DNA from: Agromyces humatus
GTDB taxonomy: Bacteria > Actinomycetota > Actinomycetes > Actinomycetales > Microbacteriaceae
Assembly: GCF_021228295.1 (NCBI RefSeq)
Contig: NZ_JAJQPD010000003.1
Coordinates: 372,001 to 436,000 of the forward strand
Length of the DNA stretch: 64,000 nucleotides
Reading direction: 5' to 3'
Below, piece by piece: positions 18,513-27,570 of the stretch. The position numbers and the translations under genes are program-made. The notes beneath the pieces are model-generated. The model made no database searches. It was not told the origin of the DNA and was given only the letters and a program-made list of their open reading frames with translations. The first letter of the stretch is position 1. The number at the start of each line of letters is the position of its first letter.

Positions 18513-19543
18513 AGCAGCCCCGCCTCCGTCATGAGGTCGATGACCTCGGGTCCGTTGAGGGTCGACGGGTCGACGGCGGGTGCGTCGAGGGTGTCGAGCG
18601 CGGGCAGGGGCGGCCTCGCCGGAACGTCGCTGGCGACCGGGTACTCGAAGCTGTAGCCCTCGCCGAGGATCTGCTGGCCGCCCTCGCCCGCGAGGAACGC
18701 GAGGAACTGCTGCGCCTCGTCTTGGTGTGCGCTCGACTTCAGCACACCCCCGCCCGAGACGCTCACGAACGCGCCGGGATCTTGATTGCCGAAGTAGTGC
18801 AGCTTCGTGTTCGCGCTGTTCTCTTGCGTGCCGTCTTGGTCGCGGTACCAGTAGTAGTGGTAGATCACGCCGCCCGGCACCTCGCCGGCGTTGACGGCCT
18901 TCATCGTCGCGATGTTGTTCTGGTAGATCGCCGCGTTCTGCTTCATGCCGTCGAGCCACGCCGACGTCGCCTCGGTGCCCTCGAGTTCGAGCACCGCCGA
19001 GACGATGGCCTGGAAGTCGGCGCCGCCGGGCGCGGCACCCCAGCGGCTGTTCCAGTCCTCGTTCTGCAGGTCCATGAGCGAGGCCGGCAGCTCGGACTCG
19101 TCGAGCAGCTCGGGGTTGTACACGAACACGGTCGAGCGGGCGGCGATGCCGGTCCACAGGCCGCTCGACGGGCGGTACTGCTCGGGCACGAGGTCGAGCG
19201 TCGCCTGGTCGACCGGGGCGAGCAGGTCGGCGTTCTCGACGAGCGACATGGCGGGGGAGTTCTCGGTGAGGAACACGTCGGCGCGCGAGGCCTCGCCCTC
19301 TTCGACGAGCTGGTTGCCGAGCTCGCTGTCTTTGCCGTTGCGCAGCACCACCTCGATGCCGGTCTCTTCGGTGAAGGCCGCGACCCACTCTTCAGTGAGC
19401 TGTTCGTGCTGCGCGTTGTAGATCACCAGCGCGTCTTCGGAGGGAGCCTCCTCACCGGGAGCCGCAGCTCCCGCGCACCCGGTCAGCGCGAGTGCTGCGA
19501 TGGCCAGGGGTGCGACGGACAGGGCGATTCGGCGGGATCTCAT
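18509..19543 (-). CDS. Ferric-iron ABC transporter substrate-binding lipoprotein (FbpA-like)
   Basis: A 344-aa secreted lipoprotein. The signal peptide ends in the lipobox LTGC (Cys23), followed by an Ala/Glu/Pro linker. The mature part (LVIYNAQHEQLTEEWVAAFTEETGIEVVLRNGKDSELGNQLVEEG) is characteristic of the FbpA/FutA branch of family-1 binding proteins. Tyr-rich segments such as VIYHYYWYRDQ could provide the iron-ligating tyrosines. It is first in the importer operon, with a DtxR-like box upstream at 19569-19587. Confidence 0.9.
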   Translation of the reverse strand: MRSRRIALSVAPLAIAALALTGCAGAAAPGEEAPSEDALVIYNAQHEQLTEEWVAAFTEETGIEVVLRNGKDSELGNQLVEEGEASRADVFLTENSPAMSLVENADLLAPVDQATLDLVPEQYRPSSGLWTGIAARSTVFVYNPELLDESELPASLMDLQNEDWNSRWGAAPGGADFQAIVSAVLELEGTEATSAWLDGMKQNAAIYQNNIATMKAVNAGEVPGGVIYHYYWYRDQDGTQENSANTKLHYFGNQDPGAFVSVSGGGVLKSSAHQDEAQQFLAFLAGEGGQQILGEGYSFEYPVASDVPARPPLPALDTLDAPAVDPSTLNGPEVIDLMTEAGLL

Positions 19544-19568
19544 CGAGCTCTTTCAGATCATGGGCAGG

Positions 19569-19587
19569 AAAGGCTATCCTAACCTGC
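19569..19587 (-). promoter_or_regulatory. Degenerate DtxR iron box before the ferric importer
   Basis: Read on the minus strand, GCAGGTTAGGATAGCCTTT matches the DtxR/IdeR consensus at 13 of 19 positions, with the left half (AGGTTAGG) intact. It lies 26 bp upstream of the binding-protein start. Iron-dependent repression of the importer is expected from family knowledge; the weaker match suggests lower affinity than the box at 13086. Confidence 0.65.
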
Positions 19588-19634
19588 CAGGTGCCTGTCG
19601 CTCTACGGCCTGGCCCGCCCCAGTACGGTGGACG

Positions 19635-20033
19635 TCAGCGCTCGACTTCCTCGATCTCCGAGACCTCCCACTGGTCGCCGCCGAGGCTCTTGATGACCCC
19701 TCGAATCCGCAGACCGTCTCGTTCGGCCTGGAATGCCGTCACGGCCGGTTCGCCCGGAGCCTGGACCACGTCGGCCGAGAACGTCGGCGAGGTGTAGCCG
19801 ATCGCCTCGAGTGCCTCGCGTCGCTCGCTCTGGTCCCACGCGCCGGGCATGATCGCGAACATGCTCGCGCCCGCGAGCGCGGCGATCAGGAACAGCGACG
19901 TGCCGAGCTCGCGCACGCCCTTCTGGTGGTGGCGCGTGCCGCGGCTCGAGATCACGACGCCGGCGACGGCGACGAGGGCGGGAATGACGAGCGGCCAGGC
20001 GTTCCACGGGGCGATCGTCACGATCTCGTTCAT
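19635..20033 (-). CDS. Small membrane protein of unknown function
   Basis: A 132-aa protein with two predicted helices: residues about 11-28 (AWPLVIPALVAVAGVVIS) and about 44-62 (GTSLFLIAALAGASMFAIM). They are separated by a basic loop (SRGTRHHQKGVRE). The C-terminal about 70 residues form a soluble domain (FSADVVQAPGEPAVTAFQAERDGLRIRGVIKSLGGDQWEVSEIEEVER). The frame is open upstream, but ATG 20033 gives a sensible membrane start. I do not recognise a family. Confidence 0.7.
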   Translation of the reverse strand: MNEIVTIAPWNAWPLVIPALVAVAGVVISSRGTRHHQKGVRELGTSLFLIAALAGASMFAIMPGAWDQSERREALEAIGYTSPTFSADVVQAPGEPAVTAFQAERDGLRIRGVIKSLGGDQWEVSEIEEVER

Positions 20034-20092
20034 CGGCTCGGCCGGCCTTCTTCGCGGTGGCGCGCGGTGCGGGCGCGCCGGACGACCACATT

Positions 20093-21556
20093 CTATTGCC
20101 GGCCCCCGACGACGTCGAGGATCGTCGCGTGCATCAGGGCGAGCGCCTCGCCCAGCAGGGTGTCGCTCGGGCTGGCGTACCCGAACACGATGCCCTCGCG
20201 CTCGTCGCCGGGCACGGCCGAGTACTCGGCGAGGCGGGCGACCGCCACGCCCTCGCGCGCGAGGCGGGAGACCACGGCATCGGATGTCCCGGCCGCGTCG
20301 AACTCGATGACCGCATGCAGCCCGCCGTCGAGGCCCGACAGCCGCGCGCCGGGCAGGTCGCCGAGCGCGGCCTGCACGAGTCCGCGTCGATGTGCGTAGT
20401 CGCGGCTCGTGACCGCGATGTGCCGCCGCACGGCGCCGCTCGCGAGCAGGGCCGCGGCGGCCTCTTGGGCGACGCCCGGCACGGGGCACTGCTCGTCGAC
20501 GCGCAGCGCCGTGATCGCCGCGCGCAGTGCGGGGTTCTGCGGCAGCACGAGGTAGCCGAGGCGCAGCGCCGGCGTCAGCACCTTCGAGAAGCTGCCCACC
20601 AGCACGACCCGACCCTCATCGTCGAGTGACGCGAGCGCGGGCAGCGGCGGCCCGAGATGCCGGAACTCGCTGTCGTAGTCGTCTTCGATCACGAGGGCGT
20701 CGGCGTCGCGCGCCCAGTCGAGCAGGGCGAGACGGGAGGCGACCGGGAGTCGGCCGCCGAGCGGATACTGGTGGCTCGGCGTGACCATGACGGCATTCGC
20801 GGGCTGCGACATCCGACGCAGGTGCTCGATCGAGATGCCGTCGTCATCGACCGGCACTGTGGTGATGCGCACCCTGCGGTGCTCGATGACGCGCCGCGCC
20901 GACGGATACCCGGGGTGCTCGACCGCGATCGTCGGCTGCCGGCCCGCGCGGGCCGGCAGCGCCGTGGCGATGAGCGCGACCGCCTCACCGGTGCCTGCCG
21001 TCACGACGATGTCATCGGCCGAGCAGACCACGCCGCGGGCGTGCCGCAGGTGGTCGGCGATCTCGGCGCGCAGCCGCGGCACGCCGAAACGCGGCGCCGA
21101 GTCGGAAGGGATCTCGAGGGCGGCCGCGTGCCGCCACGCCGCACGCCACGCACGGGTGTCGATTCGTGCGGTCGACGGGCGCCCGGGTCGCAGGTCGACG
21201 CGCGGCGACGGCGTCGCCGGAAGCGTGGCGACGGGCGGGTTCTCGCGGCGGCTCGGGACGACTCGCGCCGCGTTCGGTGCAGGCGGGCGGCCGGATGCCA
21301 CCGGGCCCGCGAGTCGCGCGACGCGCGTCGGCGCGCCCTGGCGCATCTCGAGGTAGCCCTCGCCCGCGAGCTGCTCGTAGGCGGCGACGACGGCGCTGCG
21401 AGAGACGCCGAGCTCGGCTGCGAAGGCACGTGTCGATGGCATGGGGTCGCCGGGCTGCAGCATCCCGCCGAGGATGCCGCGCCGCACGCCCTCGACGAGT
21501 TGCACGCCGATGGGGGTGTCGGTGGCGCGGTCGATCACGAGCAATGGGCCGTCCAT
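20093..21556 (-). CDS. MocR/PdxR-type regulator (GntR HTH fused to aminotransferase-like domain)
   Basis: A 487-aa protein. Residues about 10-80 are a GntR winged helix (PMPSTRAFAAELGVSRSAVVAAYEQLAGEGYLEMRQG). The rest is a fold-type I PLP-binding domain with VTAGTGEAVALIA, TPSHQYPLGG, VIEDDYDSEFR and the Schiff-base lysine segment GSFSKVLTPALRLGYLV. Such proteins sense PLP or amino compounds and often activate a divergent gene. Here the divergent gene encodes a PNPOx-fold protein, fitting vitamin B6 control. The start is ATG 21556, since upstream in-frame codons run through the operator region. Repeats at 21583-21633 are the likely binding site. Confidence 0.9.
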   Translation of the reverse strand: MDGPLLVIDRATDTPIGVQLVEGVRRGILGGMLQPGDPMPSTRAFAAELGVSRSAVVAAYEQLAGEGYLEMRQGAPTRVARLAGPVASGRPPAPNAARVVPSRRENPPVATLPATPSPRVDLRPGRPSTARIDTRAWRAAWRHAAALEIPSDSAPRFGVPRLRAEIADHLRHARGVVCSADDIVVTAGTGEAVALIATALPARAGRQPTIAVEHPGYPSARRVIEHRRVRITTVPVDDDGISIEHLRRMSQPANAVMVTPSHQYPLGGRLPVASRLALLDWARDADALVIEDDYDSEFRHLGPPLPALASLDDEGRVVLVGSFSKVLTPALRLGYLVLPQNPALRAAITALRVDEQCPVPGVAQEAAAALLASGAVRRHIAVTSRDYAHRRGLVQAALGDLPGARLSGLDGGLHAVIEFDAAGTSDAVVSRLAREGVAVARLAEYSAVPGDEREGIVFGYASPSDTLLGEALALMHATILDVVGGRQ

Positions 21557-21582
21557 GTGCCTTCCGCCAGGGACATCCGATC

Positions 21583-21633
21583 GTGAACTGGACTGGTCTT
21601 TCGTGCGTGAACTGGACTGTTCGCAAGACCAGT
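21583..21633. promoter_or_regulatory. MocR operator: direct repeats within an inverted repeat
   Basis: GTGAACTGGACTG occurs twice as a direct repeat (21583-21595 and 21607-21619, 24 bp start to start). ACTGGTCTT (21592-21600) is exactly inverted as AAGACCAGT (21625-21633). This is the whole divergent gap between the MocR regulator and the PNPOx-fold gene. Spaced direct plus inverted repeats are known for MocR-family operators such as PdxR and GabR. Confidence 0.7.
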
Positions 21634-21652
21634 GTACGGCGACACTCGTTTC

Positions 21653-22333
21653 GTGACCACTCTCGAAACCACCGCACCCCGCCGCATCCGCCGCCTCGCC
21701 GAACGCCAGACCACCGATCGCACCGCGCTCTTCGAGCTGCTCGACACCGAACTGGTCGGCCACCTCGCCGTGGTCGTCGACGGCACGCCGCTCGTAGTGC
21801 CCATGGGGTTCGCCCGCGACGGCGAACACCTGCTCGTGCACGGCTCGACGGGCGGCGGCTTCGCCCTGCGCGCGGCCGCCGAGCGCGCCACCGTGGCCTT
21901 CGCGGTGACGGCCCTCGACGGGCTCGTGTTCGCCCGATCGCTCTACGACAGCTCGATGAACTACCGCAGCGCCGTGGTGTACGGCGTGCTCGAACCGGTC
22001 GCCGAGGACGAGACCGATGCCGCGCTGCTGGCGCTCACCGAACGGCTGATGCCCGGGCGCTCGTCGGAGGTGCGGGCGACGACTCGCAAGGAGCAGGCGT
22101 CGACGCGCGTGCTGCGACTGGCACTCGACGACGTCGTGATGAAGGTGCGCGCCGCTGGTGCCGGCGAAGCCGTCGACGACGGCGAGGACCACTCGGTCTG
22201 GGCCGGCGTCGTGCCGCTGCGCCGCGCCTGGGGAGAACCCGCGGCCTCAGTGCTGACCCCGGCGGGAACCCCAGTGCCCGACTCCGTGATCGCCCTGACG
22301 ACGGGCGACCGCGGGTCACGCAGGATCTCGTGA
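21653..22333 (+). CDS. Pyridoxamine 5'-phosphate oxidase-fold flavin-binding protein
   Basis: A 226-aa protein from GTG 21653. An alternative GTG at 21632 would lie inside the operator repeat. The segment LLDTELVGHLAVVVDGTPLVVPMGFARDGEHLLVHGSTGGGFALRAAAERATVAFAVTALDG is typical of the split-barrel FMN/F420-binding PNPOx-like family. The conserved SSMNYRSAVVYG follows. Many members are not true PdxH, so the substrate is open. Divergence from a MocR regulator supports a role in B6 vitamer or related flavin metabolism. Confidence 0.82.
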   Translation: MTTLETTAPRRIRRLAERQTTDRTALFELLDTELVGHLAVVVDGTPLVVPMGFARDGEHLLVHGSTGGGFALRAAAERATVAFAVTALDGLVFARSLYDSSMNYRSAVVYGVLEPVAEDETDAALLALTERLMPGRSSEVRATTRKEQASTRVLRLALDDVVMKVRAAGAGEAVDDGEDHSVWAGVVPLRRAWGEPAASVLTPAGTPVPDSVIALTTGDRGSRRIS

Positions 22334-22350
22334 TGGAAAGGAGGTGCGCC

Positions 22351-22461
22351 ATGTTCGCAACCATGCTCGTGCTCGGACTGATCTCGGCGTCGGCGATCGT
22401 CGCCGCGTTCGTGCAGTTCCGCCGCGACGGATACCACCGCACGCCCACCCGGCTGGCGTGA
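22351..22461 (+). CDS. 36-aa single-helix membrane peptide
   Basis: MFATMLVLGLISASAIVAAF is followed by a basic tail (VQFRRDGYHRTPTRLA), giving one predicted transmembrane helix with a positively charged cytoplasmic end. AAAGGAGGTG, nearly a perfect anti-16S match, lies 5 bp before ATG. This strongly supports translation despite the small size. It begins 17 bp after the PNPOx-fold gene and may be co-transcribed with it. Function unknown. Confidence 0.65.
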   Translation: MFATMLVLGLISASAIVAAFVQFRRDGYHRTPTRLA

Positions 22462-22606
22462 ACCAGGCCACCCGCCCGCGCATCTGAGGCGCCTGCGGCG
22501 CGGGGTCGAGAAGAAATACGGCGATCGCCCGATGAGCCTCAGACGCCTTAGCGAGCACGCTGAAGGCATCCGATCGCAGAGGTCGGGGAAACCACAGGAG
22601 GACATC

Positions 22607-22798
22607 GTGCAGTACTCAGCAGACTTCGTCGCCCTGCACACGCATCAGGCGAACGTGCAGGTCGCCGAGCGGCGGATGGCGTTCCGGCGCGCTGTCGAAG
22701 AGCGCGACTCGGCCGACGCCGTAGCGTCGGACGGAGGCGTGACGGCGAGCCGCCGCCACCACCACGTGCGTCACGCGCCGCGACTCGCGCTGCGGTGA
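22607..22798 (+). CDS. 63-aa small basic protein, function unknown
   Basis: It starts at GTG 22607 with AGGAGG 4 bp upstream. The product (MQYSADFVALHTHQANVQVAERRMAFRRAVEERDSADAV...) has a basic, His/Arg-rich tail (ASRRHHHVRHAPRLALR). There is no membrane segment. The strong ribosome site and reasonable N-terminal half argue that it is real. The preceding 145 bp contain no other gene. No family recognised. Confidence 0.5.
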   Translation: MQYSADFVALHTHQANVQVAERRMAFRRAVEERDSADAVASDGGVTASRRHHHVRHAPRLALR

Positions 22799-22808
22799 CC
22801 GCGAGTCC

Positions 22809-22885
22809 GGGACATCCGCAGACCCCGGCGATCGTCACGAGCGTCACGCCGTGACGATTCAGCCGCTGGCGATCACGGATGTCCC
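22809..22885. repeat. Inverted pair of the CGGATGTC octamer
   Basis: GGGACATCCG (22809-22818) is exactly inverted as CGGATGTCCC (22876-22885) across a 57-base loop, in the 127-bp gap between the 63-aa gene and the LuxR-type gene. It could form a terminator-like stem. It is one of several inverted pairs of the octamer that recurs through the window. Confidence 0.55.
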
Positions 22886-22925
22886 ATCCGGTGCCGCTGT
22901 CGGTGCGGCGTGGCACGATGAGAAC

Positions 22926-25919
22926 GTGACCACGTCAGCACCGGCGATGATCGGTCGAGACGCAGACCTCGCCCGGCTCAGCGAGCGCCTCGACGAGGTG
23001 CGCGCCGGCGCGCCGTTCACCGTCATCGTCGGCGGCGAGGCGGGCATCGGCAAGACGCGCCTCATCCGAGAGTTCCAGCGCGGGCTGCCGAACGACGTGC
23101 TGCTGCTCACCGGCCAGTGCGTCGACCTCGGCAGCGTCGCGGCGCCCTACGCGCCCGTCAAGACGGCCCTGCGCACGCTCGTGTCCGAGGTCGGCGCCGA
23201 ACGCGTGCTCACGGCCGTCGGGCCTGGGCGGGCGGCCCTCGTGGCCCTGCTGCCCGAGCTCGCCCAGATCGAGCCCGGTGAGATCGGCGCCCCCGGCAAG
23301 GGCATCGAGAGCAGCCAGCTGCACGAGGGCATCGCAGTGTTGCTCGAGACATTCTCGCGCGACCGGCCCATCGTCTTCGTCATCGAAGACCTGCACTGGG
23401 TCGACGCCGCGAGCCTTGCGCTGCTGCGGTTCCTCATGCGCGCGCTCGGCTCGAGCCGCGTGCTCACGGTGCTCAGCTTCCGCACCGAAGACGTCACTCG
23501 CGGTCATCCGCTGCGGGCGTTCCTCGCCGAGGCCGATCGCGACCGATGGGTCGAACGGCGCGAGCTCGGCCGGCTCACGAGGCCCCAGGTGCGCAAGTTC
23601 GTGAGGTCGATGATCGTCGACGACGCCCCGAGCGAACGGGTGCTCGACAACGTGTTCCGGCGCAGCGATGGGGTGCCCTTCTTCGTCGAAGAGCTCGTCG
23701 GCATCGACGGATGCCGCGACGAGGGCTTCGTGCCCGACACACTGCGCGAACTGCTGCTCGCCCGCTACGAGCGACTGCCCGATTCGGCGCAAGAGCTGCT
23801 GCGCCTCATCTCGACGGGTGGAGTGCGCGTCGCACATGCGCTGCTGTCCGAGGTCTACACCGGCTCGGCCGACGAGCTCGATTCCGCTGCCCGCCAGTGC
23901 GTGCAGTACGGCGTGATCTCGATCGACGGTGATGACTATGCGTTCCGGCATGCCCTCGTCCGCGAGGCGATCCTCTCCGACCTGCTGCCCGGCGAACGGG
24001 CACGCTTCCACGCGCGCTACGCCGAGGCCTACGAGGCCGCAGCCGAAGCCGGCACCCGTCGTCTCGCCGCCGAGATCTCGTTCCACTGGCTCGGCGCGCA
24101 CGACGCAGCCCGCGCATTCCCGGCCACGATGCAGGCCATGCGCGAGGCCCGCGCCGCCGCCGCCTACGCCACGGCGGCCCAGCTCGGCGAACGCGCGCTC
24201 GGCCTCTGGGACGTGGTGCCCGACGCGGCCGCTGCCGCGGGCATGGGCAAGCTCGAGCTCATGGGGCGCACCGCGTCGCACCTGCGCAACGCCGGTGAGG
24301 GCGAGCGAAGCCTGGCGCTCATCCGCGCCGCGCTCGCCGAATGCCCCCGTGACGACGCCAACTATCCCCGACTCCTGCGCGACAAGGCGCTCTACCTCGG
24401 CAACGTCGGCAAGGGCGGCTCGATCGAGGTGCTCGAAGAGGCGCTCGAGGCCCTCGACCGGCTCGGCGACGCCGTGCCGGGCGAACTGCGCCCCACGGTC
24501 CTCAGCGCCCTCGCGGGCCGACTCATGATCGACGGCCGGCTCGACGATGCCGCCGAGGTCGCCGACCGGGCCCTCGCGGCGGCGATCGAGCTCGGCTCGC
24601 CGCGGTACGCGTCCATCGCGACGAACCTCGCCGCCATCAGCCGCTCCGACCGCGGCGAGGTCGAGGCCGGGCTCGCCATGCTCGAGCGCGCCCGCGAGCT
24701 CGCCCAGGGCGACGGCGCCGCCATGCTGCGCTACTGGGTCAACGCCTCAGACCTGCACTACCTGATCGGCCGTTACCCCGAGGCCGTGCGCCTCGCCGAA
24801 GACGGCCTCGCGCGCGCCCGGGCTCAGGGCGTCGAGCGCAGTTCCGGCGTCATCCTCGCGTCGAACGCGGTCGATCCGCTCTTCGCACTCGGCGAGTGGC
24901 AGCGTGCCGACGCGCTCATCGAGCGCGCGCTCGCACTCGACCCGCCCGTCCCGTTCACGGCCTACCTGCAGCGGGCCCGCATCTGGGCCGCGCTCTGGCG
25001 CGGCGACGTCACCGGCGCCACCGACATGCTGCGTCGCGCCAAGCCGGCGATGGCGTCGGTCATGGAGGTCGAGATGCAGACCCGCCTCGCCGTCGGACGA
25101 GTGGCCGGCGAGGTGGCGCTCGCCAACGACGACCTCGGCGCGGCGTGGCGCGAGGCGAACGTGCTGCTGCACGAGCAATACCTTCCGCTCCCCGGCTACG
25201 CGCTGCCGTTCGTCTGGGTCGCCGCGCGCGTCATCGCCGCGGTGCGTGCCCGTCCCGGTGCGGTACCGCCGACCGTCGCCGACCAGGTCGATGCCGCCGA
25301 ACCGGCGTTCCGCGAATTGCTCGAACGGCTCTCGAACTGGCCGACGCACGCGCTCTGGGCGGCCCTCTTCGATGCAGAGCTCGCCACGGTCGACCAGGGC
25401 AGTGGTGCCGACGTGCCCGGCGCCGACCCATCGGCCTGGCGCCGCGCGGTCGAGGCCGCTGCCGCGCCCGAGGCGCCGGGCTTCCTCGCGCCATACGCCC
25501 TGCTCCGGCGGGGCGAGGCCGAACTCGCCGCCGCCGACCGAGCTGCTGCCCGGGCCACACTGCAGCAGGCGTTCGACCTCGCCGAAGCGGGCGGCGTGGG
25601 TGCCGTGCGCGAGCGCATCGAGCGGGTCGCGAGCACCGCCGCCATCGCCCTCGAGGGCGCCGCCCGCCCGCACGGCGCCGAGGCCGCGGGAATCGCGGGG
25701 GCCGCGACATCCGACGCCGACGCGCTCGCCGCAGCCGAGCTCACGGCACGTGAGCGGCAGGTGCTCGAACTGCTCGCCGAGGGGCTCAGCAACCGCCAGA
25801 TCGGCGAGCGACTCTTCATCAGCGGCAAGACCGCGAGCGTGCACGTCTCGGCGATCCTGCGCAAGCTCGGTGCGGCCACCCGCACCGAGGCGGCCTATCG
25901 CGCGGGTGCTCTGCGCTGA
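22926..25919 (+). CDS. Large LuxR-family (LAL/MalT-like) ATPase transcriptional regulator
   Basis: A 997-aa STAND-type regulator. The N-terminal AAA/NACHT-like ATPase has Walker A GGEAGIGKTRLI near residue 40 and Walker B-like PIVFVIEDLHWVDAASLALLRFL. A long middle region of TPR-like alpha-helical repeats runs from about 400 to 900. The C-terminal LuxR helix-turn-helix is LTARERQVLELLAEGLSNRQIGERLFISGKTASVHVSAILRKLG. GTG 22926 is chosen because MIGRDADLARLSERLDEV is the standard start of the ATPase domain. Targets and inducer are unknown; no clear operon partner. Confidence 0.9.
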   Translation: MTTSAPAMIGRDADLARLSERLDEVRAGAPFTVIVGGEAGIGKTRLIREFQRGLPNDVLLLTGQCVDLGSVAAPYAPVKTALRTLVSEVGAERVLTAVGPGRAALVALLPELAQIEPGEIGAPGKGIESSQLHEGIAVLLETFSRDRPIVFVIEDLHWVDAASLALLRFLMRALGSSRVLTVLSFRTEDVTRGHPLRAFLAEADRDRWVERRELGRLTRPQVRKFVRSMIVDDAPSERVLDNVFRRSDGVPFFVEELVGIDGCRDEGFVPDTLRELLLARYERLPDSAQELLRLISTGGVRVAHALLSEVYTGSADELDSAARQCVQYGVISIDGDDYAFRHALVREAILSDLLPGERARFHARYAEAYEAAAEAGTRRLAAEISFHWLGAHDAARAFPATMQAMREARAAAAYATAAQLGERALGLWDVVPDAAAAAGMGKLELMGRTASHLRNAGEGERSLALIRAALAECPRDDANYPRLLRDKALYLGNVGKGGSIEVLEEALEALDRLGDAVPGELRPTVLSALAGRLMIDGRLDDAAEVADRALAAAIELGSPRYASIATNLAAISRSDRGEVEAGLAMLERARELAQGDGAAMLRYWVNASDLHYLIGRYPEAVRLAEDGLARARAQGVERSSGVILASNAVDPLFALGEWQRADALIERALALDPPVPFTAYLQRARIWAALWRGDVTGATDMLRRAKPAMASVMEVEMQTRLAVGRVAGEVALANDDLGAAWREANVLLHEQYLPLPGYALPFVWVAARVIAAVRARPGAVPPTVADQVDAAEPAFRELLERLSNWPTHALWAALFDAELATVDQGSGADVPGADPSAWRRAVEAAAAPEAPGFLAPYALLRRGEAELAAADRAAARATLQQAFDLAEAGGVGAVRERIERVASTAAIALEGAARPHGAEAAGIAGAATSDADALAAAELTARERQVLELLAEGLSNRQIGERLFISGKTASVHVSAILRKLGAATRTEAAYRAGALR

Positions 25920-26046
25920 GCGCCCCGGTCCCGTTGCCGCCGCCGAGATCGCTACAGGCGAAATCCACGATGCCGGATGAGCGCCGGGGCGACCGCTGTG
26001 GGCGACGTCGCCCGCGGCTCGTCCTGCATCCTGGGGCGGTTGCGCC

Positions 26047-27570
26047 TCACATCGTCGGGCGGAACTCCTTGGCGACCTCGATGAGGATGCGGGTGCCGTA
26101 ACCGGTGGCGCCCTTCGACCGCCACGAGTCGTCGGCGTCGGACTGCATCGTGCCGGCGATGTCGAGGTGCGCCCACGGCGTCTCGCCCACGAAGTGGTCG
26201 AGGAACAGGGCCGCGGTGGTCGCCCCGGCGTAGGGGCCGCCGAGGTTCGCGATGTCCGCGACATCCGAATCGAGTTGCTTGCGGTACTTGCGTTCGAGCG
26301 GCAGGCGCCAGACCTTCTCGTCGGTCGCCGCGGCGGCCCGCTCGACGAGGCCGGTCACACCGCCGTCGTTGCCGAGCAACGCGGCCATCGAGGGCCCGAG
26401 CGCCATGAGGGCCGCGCCCGTGAGGGTCGCGATGTCGACGATCGCGTCGACGCCGTCTTCGTTGGCGAGCACGATGGCGTCCATCATCACGAGGCGCCCC
26501 TCGGCGTCGGTGTTCTTCACCTCGACCGTCGTGCCCCCTCGCGCGGTGAGCACATCGCCGAGCTTGTAGGCCGAGCCCGACGGCATGTTGTCGGTGCACA
26601 TCAGCCAACCGCTCACCGTCGCGGTCGCGTGCAGCGCACGGAGGGCGGTGAAGGTCGCGAGCACCGAGGCCGCACCGCCCATGTCCATCTTCATGAGCAG
26701 GTGCATCGGGTCTGACGGCTTGAGGCTGATGCCGCCCGAGTCGTACATGATGCCCTTGCCGACCAGGCCGAGGTGCCCGGTCGAGTCGGTGGGCGGGGCG
26801 TAGCGCAGCTTGATCATGCGCGGCGCTTCGGCGCTGCCCGAGTTGACGCCGAGCAGGCCGCCGCAGCCGAGGTCGATGAGCTGCTGCTGGTCGAACACCT
26901 CGACGTCGAAGCCGAACCGCCTGCCGAGCTCGACGGCGACCTCGGCCATCTCGGTCGCTGTGAGGTGCCCCGGGGGCGCGTTCGCGAGGTCGCGGGCGAT
27001 GTTCGCTGCGCGGGCGGTGATCGCGCCGGTTTCGGCGCCCCGCGACGCCGCTCCGATCTCGGCGCCGTCGATGCGCAGCTCGACGCGAGTCAGCGGCACG
27101 TCTTTCGGCTCGCGCTTGAGGGCATCGAACCGGTACCGAGCGAGCAGCGCGCCTTCGGCGAGCGCCTGCCCGGCCGTCGCGGCGTCGGCGTCGCCGGTCG
27201 CGGGCACGCGCAGGCCGATGCGCGCGAACCTGGCGGTGGCGCGCGTGAACGCCGCAGCGGCGTCGCGCAGGGCCGAGGCCGTCAACTCGCCCGCGGGACC
27301 GGCGCCGACGAGCACGAGCAGCGGGCCCGAGCCGTAGGGCAGCACGAGCGTCGAACCGGACGTGGCGTCGAAGCCCGCGCGCTCCAGCGCCGCGCGGTCG
27401 AGGTCGAGACCGTCGGGCAGGTCGCCGTCGGTGGTCACGACCACGCCGACGGCGTCGAGGCCCGACTCGTCGAGCCCGTCGACGACCGCGACCGACACCT
27501 CGCGCGACCGTTCGAGCGACGGGATGGCCGTGAAGTCCTCGGGGATCAGCTTGTTCGGGCTGCGGCTCAT
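26047..27570 (-). CDS. pepA: Leucyl aminopeptidase (M17)
   Basis: A 507-aa M17 metallopeptidase that removes N-terminal residues in the cytosol. Metal and catalytic motifs are visible: VGKGIMYDSGGISLKPSDPMHLLMKMDMGGAA (Lys, Asp and second Asp ligands) and the family signature NTDAEGRLVMMDA. The C-terminal domain ends normally (GATGYGTRILIEVAKEF). ATG 27570 overlaps the stop of the upstream MFS gene by 4 bases, so the two are coupled, an unusual pairing for pepA. Confidence 0.94.
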   Translation of the reverse strand: MSRSPNKLIPEDFTAIPSLERSREVSVAVVDGLDESGLDAVGVVVTTDGDLPDGLDLDRAALERAGFDATSGSTLVLPYGSGPLLVLVGAGPAGELTASALRDAAAAFTRATARFARIGLRVPATGDADAATAGQALAEGALLARYRFDALKREPKDVPLTRVELRIDGAEIGAASRGAETGAITARAANIARDLANAPPGHLTATEMAEVAVELGRRFGFDVEVFDQQQLIDLGCGGLLGVNSGSAEAPRMIKLRYAPPTDSTGHLGLVGKGIMYDSGGISLKPSDPMHLLMKMDMGGAASVLATFTALRALHATATVSGWLMCTDNMPSGSAYKLGDVLTARGGTTVEVKNTDAEGRLVMMDAIVLANEDGVDAIVDIATLTGAALMALGPSMAALLGNDGGVTGLVERAAAATDEKVWRLPLERKYRKQLDSDVADIANLGGPYAGATTAALFLDHFVGETPWAHLDIAGTMQSDADDSWRSKGATGYGTRILIEVAKEFRPTM

